From assembly GCA_905221605.1 (NCBI GenBank), contig CAJNDS010002116.1:547741-611740 (forward strand): 64,000 nt of DNA, given 5' to 3'. The translations under genes were made by a program, and so were the position numbers. Under the pieces are notes generated by a model that worked only from the letters and a program-made list of their open reading frames with translations, had not been told where the DNA came from and made no database searches. Shown in pieces: positions 42,155 to 53,150 of this stretch. Source of the stretch: Symbiodinium natans. Taxonomy: Eukaryota > Sar > Dinophyceae > Suessiales > Symbiodiniaceae. How positions within the stretch are numbered: the first letter of the stretch is position 1; every line of letters begins with the position of its first letter.

Positions 42155-42420
42155 TGAAAACCCGCGAGAATCGTGTTTGCAATTTTTTTGAAGCCGCGTA
42201 AGCTTGTTTCAAAGCATATGCATACATTGTTGGAAACCCATCATGCGAGAATCGTGCTTGCAAATGGGGGGGCCCCCCAACCCCCCGCTTTTTCCCCCCC
42301 CACCCCCCCCCCCCCCCCCCCCCCCCCCACCCCACCCCCCCCCACCACCCCTCCCCCCCACCCCCGCCCCCCCACCCCCCCCCCCCTCCTCCCAACCACC
42401 CCCCCCCCCCCCCCAAAAAA
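42155..42420. repeat. Poly-G/poly-C palindromic repeat, single copy plus extended C tract
   Basis: It contains CATCATGCGAG, CTTGCAAATGGGGGG and CCCCCCAACCCCCC in that order, followed by about 120 bp of nearly pure C. The same motif order recurs five times at 53.15-53.79 kb. Confidence 0.9.
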
Positions 42421-42779
42421 AAAGGTACAAAAAAAAAAAAGTACAAAAATAATTCTCCGCCCAAAAACAAACAGAACGACATGAACAGCTACTGGAGAGA
42501 GACGAAATGCGAAGGCGGGACGCCTCACGTCCACATGACGCCCACAGGGCCAAGGGAATGATGTAGTTAAATGCTTACATCCGGCGAGCGATGCACGGAG
42601 AGATGATAAGCAAACATGCCATAGGCGCCTGCCTTTAATGCGGGGTGAGAAGCCACTACAGCATTGCCCCAGGCAAGACCCCAATGCGAGCCGTCACAGC
42701 ATACGTGCCCGGCACTGCTCTGAGCTCTGTTGGTGCAGCTTAGCTTTTCCCTGACCCCCTTCCTGTTCACATTGCAAAG

Positions 42780-42925
42780 CCCGGGCAGACAAGAGAGAGA
42801 GAGAGGGAGCATCTGCACAGGAAGGAAGGAAGGAAGGGAGGGACGGAGGGAGGGAGGGAGGAAGGGAGGAAGGAAAGGAAGGAAGGAAGAGAGAGAGAGA
42901 GAGAGCGAGAGAGAGCGAAAGAGCG
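42780..42925. repeat. GGAA/GAGA microsatellite
   Basis: (GA)n, then (GGAAGG)n, then (GA)n, preceded by GCATCTGCACAGGAAGG. The same arrangement occurs at 56.1, 56.7 and 56.86 kb. Confidence 0.92.
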
Positions 42926-43099
42926 AGACCCGTTTATGTCATCCGTGGCTTACAGTTGAAGGGCAGAGAAGAAAAGGCAAACCAAAGCGAGCCAAGTCCA
43001 GTGATGACATAATTCTACTCACTCATCAGCCCTAATTGCTCGAAGTCCGCAACGTGTACTCTTCGCTTTTTTGTTTGCAAGCTGAGCGTGCACTTGCGC

Positions 43100-44083
43100 A
43101 TGGTCGAGCTGTCGCCGCCTTACCTTGCGGCCAGTTCCTCAAAAGTCTTTGAAGTGCAGCTTCGTACCGAATCACTGGCGCACGTAAAGTCACAGCGGAA
43201 GCTGCCACCTACGATACCCACGCTGCCTCGGCCATGCAGGGCCAGCAAGAAGATTTCCAAGACTTATTTTGTGGGCATAATTCCGTCCCCTTCTCGACCC
43301 AAGAGCAAGAGTAGCTCATTGAAAGGAGCTGTGCGGGAGGCTTTGCAATCGACAGCAGATGAGCAGACAGATCTTGAAAAAAGGATTGCTTATCGGGAAG
43401 GCCGTGCAAATAGGTTCCTGTTTGATAGAGCCTTTCCGGCTCTGACAGATGAGGCCATCCTGCCTGGCTGGCAGAATTGCTGGCATGAGTCGAATGAGTT
43501 CACAGATGGGGAAAGTGGGAAAAGCGAAGGGCAAAGCTTAGCAAGACCTACATTGTCCTCGCTCCGGCGAAAGCGAACCGTGGACTTGGACCGGGACAGC
43601 CGCGAAAGGGACAGTGACAGCCCGAGGAGCCTGGCACCCTGGAGACCCGCGGACAATTCCCGCAAGATCGACCATCCGGGCAACGTGGCCTTGTCTCGAG
43701 TGCCTCCGGGCCCAGTCAAGCCATCCCAGAAGCAAGTGGGTCGACGAAAGACGGTCACAGCACAGGAATTAGAAACACAGGAGACCCGGGCTGCTGGCCG
43801 AAAGCGTGCTGAGAAGCTACTGCAGCGGCTTCGTACAAGCAATCGAAGGAATAGTGTGCAGCCCATTCCATTGGCGAATTTCCATGATAGGATCCGCAAG
43901 GCAGGGCAAGCTCGCCGAGCCAAGTCGCAGCATTCGCAGCATTCGCAGCATTCGCAGCATTCGCAGCTCGAGTTGGAAGGCTCTGAAGGCTCTCCGAGCT
44001 CTCCCAGAGTGAGCCCAAGGAGCTTCGGCACCAGCCTCGACCTGTCACCTACAAACAGCCAGGGCAGCCGCAAGATGCTGTGA
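43100..44083 (+). CDS. Ser/Arg-rich basic protein or first exon, unidentified
   Basis: A 327-codon uninterrupted frame from ATG 43100 (an in-frame GTG lies at 43088) to TGA 44081-44083, the longest clean frame in the right half outside repeats. The product is basic and rich in Ser, Arg and Pro, with a short region of mixed secondary structure (ADEQTDLEKRIAYREGRANR, AFPALTDEAILPGWQN) and low-complexity ends. Near the C-terminus a 9-bp DNA repeat encodes four or five copies of SQH. I recognise no domain; it looks largely disordered. EF-hand exons follow on the same strand from 45.7 kb. It could be the first long exon of that gene, with splicing before the stop, or a separate intronless gene. 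Confidence 0.55.
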   Translation: MVELSPPYLAASSSKVFEVQLRTESLAHVKSQRKLPPTIPTLPRPCRASKKISKTYFVGIIPSPSRPKSKSSSLKGAVREALQSTADEQTDLEKRIAYREGRANRFLFDRAFPALTDEAILPGWQNCWHESNEFTDGESGKSEGQSLARPTLSSLRRKRTVDLDRDSRERDSDSPRSLAPWRPADNSRKIDHPGNVALSRVPPGPVKPSQKQVGRRKTVTAQELETQETRAAGRKRAEKLLQRLRTSNRRNSVQPIPLANFHDRIRKAGQARRAKSQHSQHSQHSQHSQLELEGSEGSPSSPRVSPRSFGTSLDLSPTNSQGSRKML

Positions 44084-45470
44084 TTTCGAAAGAGCGAAAG
44101 AGTTCCGACATCTCACCAGAAGTATGGACCCAGAACATAGGACGACGTCATGTCCATGAAGGCAAGCGTGCCATGTCTTTGCGCAGGCAAGCGTGCTATC
44201 AAAAGTCTTTTCCCTCAGAGAGACGGGAAAGCTTCGGTGCACATTGACAAACAGTTTCACGGCAGTAGCTAGTTTGAAGGGTTTTGAGCTCGAAGCGAGT
44301 TGGTGTGGCAAAGCCATAGGGACAACAGCTCGGGAAAAGCGGCTTGCACAATTGTGGCTTGTTTTGCTTGCGCTTCATTAGGAACTTGATGGGCCCCGCA
44401 CTGCTCAGTTGAACTTTGTGACTTTGTGTTGATCTGTTGATGCCGCCTGTCGCTTTGCCATTCTGGCTCTTGCTCACGTAGGGAAATGACATCCCATGAA
44501 AGCTAGTGGCACCTAGTGGCCATGTTTTTTTTGTCCCATCGCCTCAAACTACCGCAAATCAGGATCCTATTGAAGAAGTCAAGAAGCCAAGGAATATGAG
44601 AGGCCAAGGGGCCAAGCAAGGTTTTTGCTCAACCTGTGCATGCGACGACTCGCTACGACCATCAGTGTGCTGTGATTGAGGAGGCTTGAAGCTTAGTCGA
44701 TGCACAGGCGTTTTTGGTTTGTGTCGTTTGAAATTGTTAGATGCGACCAGCCAGGTCATTGGCTGCCAGCATTGACAACATGCAATTGCCAGAAGCATAC
44801 CATGTCCCGCAGATTCCGCAGATTCAGGCTCCAGATCTGCGGCTCAGGCTGTAGTGTTATGCAGGCATATCCTCGAGCAAGCGCACTTTCAGTGGGCAAC
44901 CGAACGAGCTATCTCATCATCGTGTTGTTGGAATTGTAATTAGCCGGCAAGAGTATCACTCACTTACGGCCCCCTTATCCCGACCTGAAATAGGTACCAC
45001 TCCGTGCCTCGGGGCATGTAGCGGCCAATCTGCAGCATGCAGCATCACATGGAATCATGATGCCGCCGCAATAGTACGACGAGGCTGGCCAGCTTGCTTG
45101 GTCTACCTCAGTCGTAGTGCTGTTAAGCTGTGTCCTCACATGTGAGCGTTAGAGTCACAAGTCACAAGTCCTATGATCTTCAGTCCGCTTGCGCACGAAG
45201 TGATGCCGGTTCCTGTGCCTGCAGGCTGTGATGGGCGCGGGCTTTGCGCAAGCCTTAACAAAGTGTCGGAGTTTGGAAAAAGCGACTGCGTGTTGCCACA
45301 AGGTGAAAGCTTTGCAGTCTGTCGTGCCCAGCATATCACCAGGTGGGACAGCAGACCCTAGCTTTGGGATGCATGCCTTCTGCCAGTGGCTGCGAGTGAG
45401 TCATGTAGTCAATGTAGTCATGGTCGCAGCTCTTCTTTTGGAAGGCAGCTCCTGGGCTCAACGTGACATT
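44084..45470. other. Non-coding stretch, nothing recognised
   Basis: No motif, tandem repeat or telomere-like array seen. Several short frames are open on both strands but none carries a recognisable domain. Confidence 0.4.
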
Positions 45471-47500
45471 GGGCCTACGCTCCGGCGATTCTTTGGAGCT
45501 TATTACAACGGTCGCTCAGATGCCCTGATTTCATCTTATTTCAAGATTTTCAACATGCCCTACCTCAAGAGTGCTGGACCGTGCCGGAGGATGCCGGAGG
45601 TTGAAGCAGAATGCCTGAGGTGATGTTTGGGCAGTGTACAGGCTGCAAGCACTGGGCCAAATAGCACGAGCATCGCGGAAACAGGAAAGCTTCCGAAGCC
45701 ACAAATTTCTCGATCCCCTGACAGGCGATACAAAAACATTGATGTGGACAACTCTGGATGGGTCAGCTATGAAGAACTTGCTGAGAAACGTGGTTGAGAG
45801 CGATTGTTCCTGTTCATGTCTGTGAGGCAATGGCAGGCTTTAAAGGGCATTTGGCAAGTTCCGGGTGCGTTGCTTTGGTCTGAAGATCAGCCGCCACATG
45901 CCATGTGTGGCAGGGCTGGACCGAGGTGCTTTTTTGCAAACACACTTTGGGGTTCCAATGCAAGTTAATGCGAGCAGATTGCTCGACCCGCGTTAGGGAG
46001 TAACATCTTGTCGTTTACGCTAGATTGCAGCTCTCGACACAATGGATATGCTTCTGTGGCTTTTGTGTGCTTCTGTCATCTGAGGATTCTTTTCCTGCCA
46101 GAGTTCAACTTGCTTTTCATTTTCGACGCGTTCAGCCAGCAGAACGCCGCCAGAATGAAATAATGGTAATACCTTACTGTGTTCCAAGCTGTTGTTCAAG
46201 TTCTAATGTTGCACCCGCAACATTCTAGGGGGACGCTATTATGAAAAGTTTTCCGGCTATTCAGGATCTGGACCCTCTGTTTTGGGGGTCCGCAATAATG
46301 AAAAGATTTCGGGCCGGGCCTGTTTTTTTAAATGGTTTTTGAGTCAAGTTCCCAGATCCCAAACTAAGAAGAGAGCTCATTTCTCGGCCCCCCCCCACCC
46401 CCCCCGACTGTTTGGGGTCTTTTTTTATTCAGGGTCGCGACTGTTGAGGGGGGGGGGGGGTAACTTATTAAAGCAGGTCCAACATTACTGCAGACATTCT
46501 GACCATGAAGCGAGTCCAGGCATTGATGGACAGTCGCGAGCTACTGGTAATGGTCTGCGCCTGGCCTTGAACTGGGCAGCTTCCGCAAAGTTGCATGAAA
46601 GTGGCTATGGGATGCGAGATGGACGCCCATGAAGCTGGGCCGGAGGTAAGTGCCGGGAAATCGTAGCAGAAGGCAGGGTGCTGGGAGTGCGATGGCCCCA
46701 GGCCTGTTCAGCTCGTCCAAGCTGTCCGAGAAATGTGGCGAGCCTTGCCTGCGCTTCTGTTCTTTGAGTGTTGTTGCTTACAACACGCTTTTGGTGGAGC
46801 TCGAACTTTGCCACACCTGAGGTGTTCATGACGCTCTTTGATAGCTCGCACAGTGGCACGTGCACTGCTGCAGAAGTAGCAGCCTTCGCACCTTGGTTTG
46901 AAACGTTACCAGACCCGGTGTGTAGATGCTCTCTTCATGTCTTGGCCTTTTTTCCTACTACATCAACCCAGATTCTGCATGGTAGCTTGCGACAGCTGGT
47001 GCGGAACGCTTCCACATGTGCTGGCGTAAGTTCTTGGGCACCTTCAAGCTCGATTATGCCCGATCAATCTGAGGCGACTCTGGCTTTGCAAGTTCTCGGA
47101 CGCTGTACAGGCGCCTGTGTACGTGGAAAAGACATTGCAGCCGACACTTGGCAGAACAGGTGTTGGAATAGTCGTTTGGGACTTGCAATGATTTCAGGTT
47201 GGTTGCGGGGGCAGTGCATGTTGTCAGAATGTGTTTGGACACGTGTGTTGGAAAAGGTTCAAGCTACAAGCATGAGGTGATGCAAGAAGAACTGTCCGAT
47301 GTCCTTCCGCAGTACCGTGAAGCTGAAAATCGTCTTGGAATGGAGGCGTGGAGTGCAACATCTGGCTGTTGTCGAGATCCGAGATGCGCTCGCAAATTGC
47401 CACAGGCAACCTTCAAAGAAGAGCGCATCTTCGGCCAGGACGAGATAGACGAGATTTGTTCAACGTTCAGGCCCGAAGAGCCTCGCGGACAGGAGATGGC
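45470..47500 (+). CDS. EF-hand protein, exon fragments
   Basis: Two calcium-binding loops are visible. The first is in an exon at 45725-45790 with an AG|G acceptor and GT donor; loop DVDNSGWVSYEE has Asp-1, Asp-3, Ser-5, Ser-9 and Glu-12. The second is in an exon beginning near 46,820; loop DSSHSGTCTAAE has Asp-1, Ser-3, Ser-5, Thr-9 and Glu-12, preceded by the helix VFMTLF. Other coding-like pieces on the same strand are about 45,465-45,620 (TLRRFFGAYYNGRSDAL, MPEVEAEC) and 47,410-47,510 (FKEERIFGQDEIDEICSTF, possibly a degenerate third EF-hand). The fragments suggest a calcium-binding regulatory protein, perhaps including the frame at 43.1 kb. Boundaries between fragments are not resolved and I name no family. 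Confidence 0.5.
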
Positions 47501-47509
47501 AGCAGTACT

Positions 47510-50300
47510 GTCGCTTGCTGTCGCAGTGTGTGTGTGTGTGCGTGGATCCTTCAATACAACCACAAGTACCACTACGTTCTTCTGATCTATATACAACAAA
47601 GACCCAATCAGACAAGTCGTTTTGAGCCATGCACTCACTGGCCCGAACAAGCAGAACATAAGCTCAGCATACGCGGAGATACAGTGCTCAGACAACATTG
47701 ATATTCCTCGCATCGCTGAATGATCTCCACCGAATGTGTCCGAGCAGCATTCGCAGCGTCGCTGTTCAGTGCAAGCCGCCTGCGGCATCAGGCTGTTCGC
47801 AAATTGTTCAAGATTCGAGTTTCGTCTTACACTGCCTTACGGCGCCCCACAAACTTGTCAGTAGGCTTGCCGCTCGCCACCGCTCCTGTTGGGGGCTCAC
47901 GTCTCAAATGTCAGTCAATCACTGTCATCATCGGGCACCAGGCCGATTCAAAATACGAGATTGAAACTATGGCCAGGAAGATCCTCGAAAGCTGCATTTT
48001 TTCAATTGCCGCACAACAAAGCCAGACTACGAAGGATAGCTTTCCCTGAGCTTGTCTCTCCCCCTATCGCGGTTCTTGCCAGAGGTCTGAAGGAACCCGC
48101 CAAGCAGGGGTGAAGCCAAGCTGAGCCGTTCGGGGGTTTCCGATCGAACCTGCAAAAAACACGCACACCACTCTCGTAAAAAACAACGAAGAGAAAGAAA
48201 GATGCTCCGCATGGCTCTCTCTCTCCCTCTCTTCAACTTTTTGGGCGCTCTCTTGCACCCTTTTCTCACTCTTTCTGAGACTCTTCTCAGGTCTTCTCTC
48301 TCCTTTGTGTTAAAAAACAGGAGAGGCATCTGATTGGAGATCGTGCTTCGGAGTGCACAGCTCCGAGCTACCTTGAAAACTCCCTTGAAAGCTCCAAAGA
48401 GGGAGGATGTCTACTGCGACTCAGTCCCTAAATCTTTCTGCGGGTTTCCGCTGTGCTGCTGCTGTGCGTCGGTCTGTTGCTGTGGGGAGCACTACACCTG
48501 CCGCAAGTCGCAGCCATAATTCAAGCAGCTGGTGCAACTGCCTTCCAGAAAGAGCATTTGCTTGACTGCTTTTTTTCCAAGCAGTGAACGTTTCCCCAAA
48601 TCCTCAAATAACCGGCTTCTGCCCACAGATCTGTGTTTTGTACGTTCTCTGGTCGTCTGTATGCATGGAAACCCCTACTGCCGAAATTCGATCGATTTGG
48701 GACTTGCGACCTTTCCCCACCTGGTGATCAGGTGATCAGGTTTAATGAGCTTCGGCAGCCCTTGGCTGACCGGTTGGCGGTTTCTCTGCACGATGTTGTA
48801 TGTGAAACCATGCGAAAATCCAAGCCTTGAGCGTGGGACAAATCAGACAAATATTTTTAATTCGGACCTTCGCCTCATGTCGCCAACAAAACATCCAAGA
48901 AACGACTTGAGAGTGACGAGCGATGACAGTAGCGATGACGAGTGGAAGGCACGTGTATGAAGAGCTGCCCATTGGGCAGCAACCGCCCGCAAATTGTGTG
49001 GCACCTCCGGCTCCAGATTGGCAACGTACCGCCATGGCGATCCAGCTTGCAATCCAGCTGCTGTTGAGCTTATGAGCAAGATTTTCCAGCTTCCACCGCT
49101 CATTGCGCTCATCCCACTGAGGCTAGCGCAGCACAAGCAGAGAATTCCCCATCGAGGAAGCCTTTGAATCGAACGTTGACAGAAGTGGAGCTTACCCACA
49201 TGGCCACTTCGATCAAGAGAAGCTGCAAGAGCCATGGAACTGCAACGTAATCTGGAACCCCGTGTGGTAGGCACGACAATTCATGAGTCGAAAGCCCCCG
49301 TCAAGATATCAGTTACTGTACGTTTGGCTGTGACCGAACAGTTTAGTTGAAGCCTAACCACTCTTAATCCTCCACCTTGTTGCAACCAAAGAACTCAGAA
49401 GGCGATGCTGGGAAGCAGTGGCAACGAGGACCTTATTGCATAAAAATGCCACGTGCCCGATCGTCGCAGAGTCGAAGTGCGTATTCCAGAATATTCCAGA
49501 CAGCGGGGGGACTTAAGCGGGGACTTCCCTTCAGGAGGAGAGTCCGGAGCAAGCTGCCCAGATCTTGAAGGACCGTCGTCGTAATCGTACAGCCTTGGTT
49601 CTTCTTCTTTCTGTGCAGACCTGAACGGGCTGAGCTGCAGGGCTGAACTGCAGCCGAGGAGAAGTCGCGCGCCAGCCAAAAGGAGATGCGAGAGAAAGAG
49701 GCCGCCAAAGCAGCCATCAAACCTGCGCGAGGCTTGGCCACTCCTTTTCCCTTGCACGGAGCCGCCTAGAGCCTAGAAGGCGACTCGTTCAGGGTGAGAT
49801 TGGGGAACTCCGGCTGGCAATCGGCGAGAGCCATCTCTCAATGGAAGGTCTCGTTCATCGGGTTAACCGATCGTTTCCATCTTAGCAGAAGCGCAGGATT
49901 TCCTGCGTCGGGCTTCTTCCTTGTATTTGCATATGCTAGTCGAAAATGCAAACGAGAGACATCGAGAGACTGGTCACTAGTTCGAAATTCAGCTGCACAG
50001 GGGCATTGAGGGGGGCACTGCTGCGCCTCAGCAATTCCCATCTCACGAGCTGTCATGGCTGTCATGGCTGTCATGGCTGTCATGGCTTCCAACGAGTTCT
50101 CAACTCCTTCAACTGAACTTCATCTGGGACTGCTGGCTTAGTGGAATGCTGAACTAACGCGAACTAAGCGCTGTTGACTGCCCGAATCCGCAACGTTGTG
50201 CTGACCATTTGTGGTGACTGTAGCCACGGAGGTGTAGGATAGGCAACGCAATAGTGCTGGCAGGATGGATGGTTGTGCACGGCGCAGACTTTGATTCTGA
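47510..50300. other. Mostly unassigned; a few coding-like islands
   Basis: A (GT)n run lies at 47,527. Islands at about 47,720-47,850 and 48,878-48,957 (acidic VTSDDSSDDEW) could be exons. 50,053-50,083 has four copies of a 9-bp repeat, TGTCATGGC. I see no domain in the rest. Confidence 0.35.
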
Positions 50301-50339
50301 ACCGCAAGAAGACGCAACCATCTTTCAGATTTGATGTCT

Positions 50340-51900
50340 CGTGACCCTAGATGCTGCTTGACTGAGGTGACTGTGTCAAAGGAGCTGGCAAGGTTCCGGC
50401 ACCTGTTTGTGAAGTGTGTGGCGCAGGCCGGGGGGAGGGCTGCACAAGCACGCAGTGGGCGAAAGAGTTCATGAAGCTTGGACATGCGCCACAGGCGCTG
50501 GATGTCCCATCGGGAATTCTTACGGTGCAGTCCTCAATTCGCTGTGGTGGAGAGTGGCTGGCGCACGTTCTCGTGCTGTGTTGTGCTGACATGTGCGGGC
50601 GACGCCACCCAGGTGGTCGATGTGACGCCGGGCAGCGTAGTGGTTGAGTTCCTGGTGCATCCTTCTGCGAGGGCCGGTGATAGCCGCAATGCGGCTTGGT
50701 TGAAGTGCCTGAAGTTCTTTCAACTTGCCGAGGTGTTTTCATGCTGCAGCTTGTCCAAAGTCTGCCTATCCGAGGCAACACAGCTTCTGATTGCATTGGC
50801 GGTCGCGTGGCTGCAATTTTTGGATTCTCAGGAAGCTGTCGCTTTGTCAACCTGCTTGAGCCCTTTTTGCTTATCTCTCGTTCCCTCTTGTGCCGAACTT
50901 TTACTCTTTTTCCGAGCCCGGCGCACTCAGAAATGCCAAGTCAAGCATTCTTGCTACTCTGTGTGTTCGATCGTGTTCGGTTTTGATCGATGCGCTGGAC
51001 CGAAAGGAGCAGCTCATCAGCAGCAACAGCACGCTGCGGCGCGGGCACTTTGGGGCTTATGCTGCCAGTGCTGCTTTTCTGATCGAGAAGCCTCAAGTCA
51101 AACACACAAGCGTGTGCGACGAGAGTGGGCAGTCGTGTGTGTGTGTGATCATGTTAGGCTGAGTTGCTCGTCGGCGAAACTCGCAGAACTGCTGCTCCTG
51201 GATGGCATATCCACCCAGCTGCACAGTCAACCGCTGGTGTCGCTTTTCCGCCTTGCTGCATTCGAGGTGCATGCACTTGCTATTGCGGATGGTGTCATAT
51301 GTCCTGTGCTCAGTTGTGATAGATACTGTGCTGTTCATAAAAGTATAAGTGTTGTGATGACTTTGCGGCGGCGGCGGCGGCGTCTGCACGCGGTCTTGGC
51401 AAGGCTGCGATCAGTCAGTCCAGTGCTGCAGCCCCCAAGCAGTCCTTGACGAGGTCAGCCCTTCCGAGATCGCTTGTTATGCTTGTTGCGTGCATGTGTG
51501 ATAAAGCTGATATGCCGGCTGGGCAATCCCTATGCTTCGGGTGTAGACGAGTTCCTGTGCAGGTACTGGCGCGCTTGGAGATTGAGCTAAGACGTGCAGA
51601 AACGGCAGAGGAGAAGTACAAGCAGGCAGTTGTCGAACTTCGACGTCGCGACGAATCGGATGCTTGTCTTTGCTGCAGCAGGGGCACTACTGGGCTTATT
51701 TGAGTGTGGCTAGGTGCTATTGCAGGTTTGTTGGGAAACTCACATCGCCCTCACAGTGCAGCTCACCAACCAGAAGTAACCAGAGCGGCATACGGTGACG
51801 GCATGTGACGGCCTGAAACGGACTGAGGTCAAGTCCCTCACCAAGCTGCTAGATCTCGCCAAGCAGCAGGAGGAGGCAGCTTGAACAGCAGGGTTTGCCG
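50340..51900 (+). CDS. Exons of an unidentified protein with coiled-coil segments
   Basis: Separate coding-like exons on the + strand. About 50,370-50,410 reads SKELARFRHLFVK. 50613-50693 has an AG|G acceptor and a GC donor and reads VVDVTPGSVVVEFLVHPS, a beta-strand-like motif. About 51,000-51,040 reads KEQLISSNSTLRRG. 51,565-51,660 is helical (LEIELRRAETAEEKYKQA). 51,812-51,884 reads RTEVKSLTKLLDLAKQQEE. The heptad-like pattern indicates coiled coil. The open frame spanning 50,478-51,449 runs through introns and is not one exon. They are probably part of the same gene as the helical exons at 54.8-57.3 kb. No family recognised. Confidence 0.4.
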
Positions 51901-52149
51901 AATGGTCAGTTCTCCAAATTTGGGTCCTTTTTCAGTCTCTGTTCATACAGCCTCGGCAAGAAGCGGGGGGACCATGTGCTTTCAGAATGCAAGTGACTTA
52001 CACCAAGCACGTTGCAGTGTAGATTCTCGTCTGCAAGAAAGCAAGACGGCGGCAAGTGGTACTGGCTATGCCGAACTTCTGCGGGTACCGTATTTATTTT
52101 TGTGAGTTTTTCTGTTCTTTTTGATTTTTTCCTGTTTTTTTGTCAAATC

Positions 52150-52750
52150 TAAGGCACGAAAGAAAGGAAGGAAGGCAGGAAGACAGGAAGAAAGAAAGAA
52201 AGAAAGAAAGAAAAGAAGGAAGCAAGAGGAAGAAAAACATATGGAAAGAAAGAAAGAAATAAAGGCAGGAGTAGAAAGAAAGATAGAAAGAAATACAGAA
52301 AGAAAGAAAAAGGCAGGAATAGAAGAAAGACAGAAAAAAATCAAGAAAGAAAGAAAGAAAGAAAGGCAGGACTGGAAAGAAAGACAGAAAGAAAGAAAGA
52401 AAGACAAAGAAAGAGAGAAAGCAAAAAGGAAAGGCAGGAATGGAGGAAGGAAGAAAGGAATAAAGAAACACACAAGAAAGAAATAGAGAAACAACGACAG
52501 CAAGAAAGCAAGAAAGAAATACATACAGGAAGGAAGAGAGGAATAAAGGAAGAAAGAAAGAAATACAGCAAGAAAGAAAGAATAAAACAAATAAAGAAAA
52601 GAAGGAAGGACGTGAGGAAGAAAGAAAGGAATAAAGAAAGAAAGAACGAGAGAAAGAAATAAAGAGAGCAAGAAAGCAAGAAAGACAGAAAAAGCGAACG
52701 AAATACAAGGCAAAAAAAGAAAGGAAGGAAGAAAGGAAGGATGGAAGGAG
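52150..52750. repeat. 600-bp polypurine tract (GAAA/GGAA)n
   Basis: The + strand is nearly all A and G, made of AAGAAAG, GGAAGG and AAATA words. The opposite strand gives spurious frames of Phe/Leu/Ser repeats. Confidence 0.95.
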
Positions 52751-53150
52751 TTTATTTAGGGTTCCGCTCGCTTCGCACGTTCTTGGTTGACCCTAAAAAC
52801 CCTACGCCTTAAACCATAAACCCTAGACCCCCAACACCCGTATGTGGAACCTGTGAGGATACAACAAACGCCCTTCGGCACAGCGGCCGGGCAGTAGTAA
52901 ACCCGAAGGATTTAGATTTGTAATTAGGGTTTAGGGTTTGAGTGTTTGAGGTAAGGGACTATGGCTCTAGCCGGGGTCTGGTGTTGTTCTTGCCTAGGTC
53001 TGGCTCTGTTTTTTCCCTTTTCTTAGGTCTGGCTTGTCCTCTGGTCCTGTGGTCCTCTGGTCCTCTGGTTCTCTGATCCTGCGATCCTGGTCAAATGGTC
53101 CTGCGTTCCCCTGGTCAGGAGAGACCGGTCCTGCGGTCCAGCTGTCCCCC
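52751..53150. repeat. Telomere-like remnant and CTGGTC array in the right half
   Basis: 52,791-52,945 contains degenerate CCCTAAA and GGGTTTAGGG words, the only ones in the right half. 53,030-53,125 has CTGGTCCTG/TGGTCCTC units like those at 40.4 kb. Confidence 0.8.

Larger units (their letters stand above)
40260..43099. other. Repeat block at the boundary between the two halves of the window
   Basis: No exon recognised. In order it holds a 9-bp CTGGTCTCC array, an AT-rich stretch with an 8-bp array, a 9-bp GCGCAAAAA array, a 54-bp array, a poly-G/poly-C palindromic repeat and a GGAA/GAGA microsatellite (listed separately). 42,480-42,780 is ordinary sequence in which I see nothing. Confidence 0.8.

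Noticed and set aside
42209-42553. Gly-rich and Pro-rich frames at the poly-G/poly-C tract
   Set aside because: Translation of homopolymer runs.
46329-46347. A further spliced-leader-like tail (TTTTTGAGTCAAG)
   Set aside because: Only about 10 of 12 positions match, which is expected by chance in this length.
50478-51449. A 323-codon frame as a single gene
   Set aside because: It crosses splice-like sites, its composition changes along its length, and better coding islands lie in other frames within it.
52066-52713. Two minus-strand frames of about 200 codons made of Phe, Leu and Ser, membrane-protein-like
   Set aside because: They are the complement of a polypurine tract; no conserved segment.
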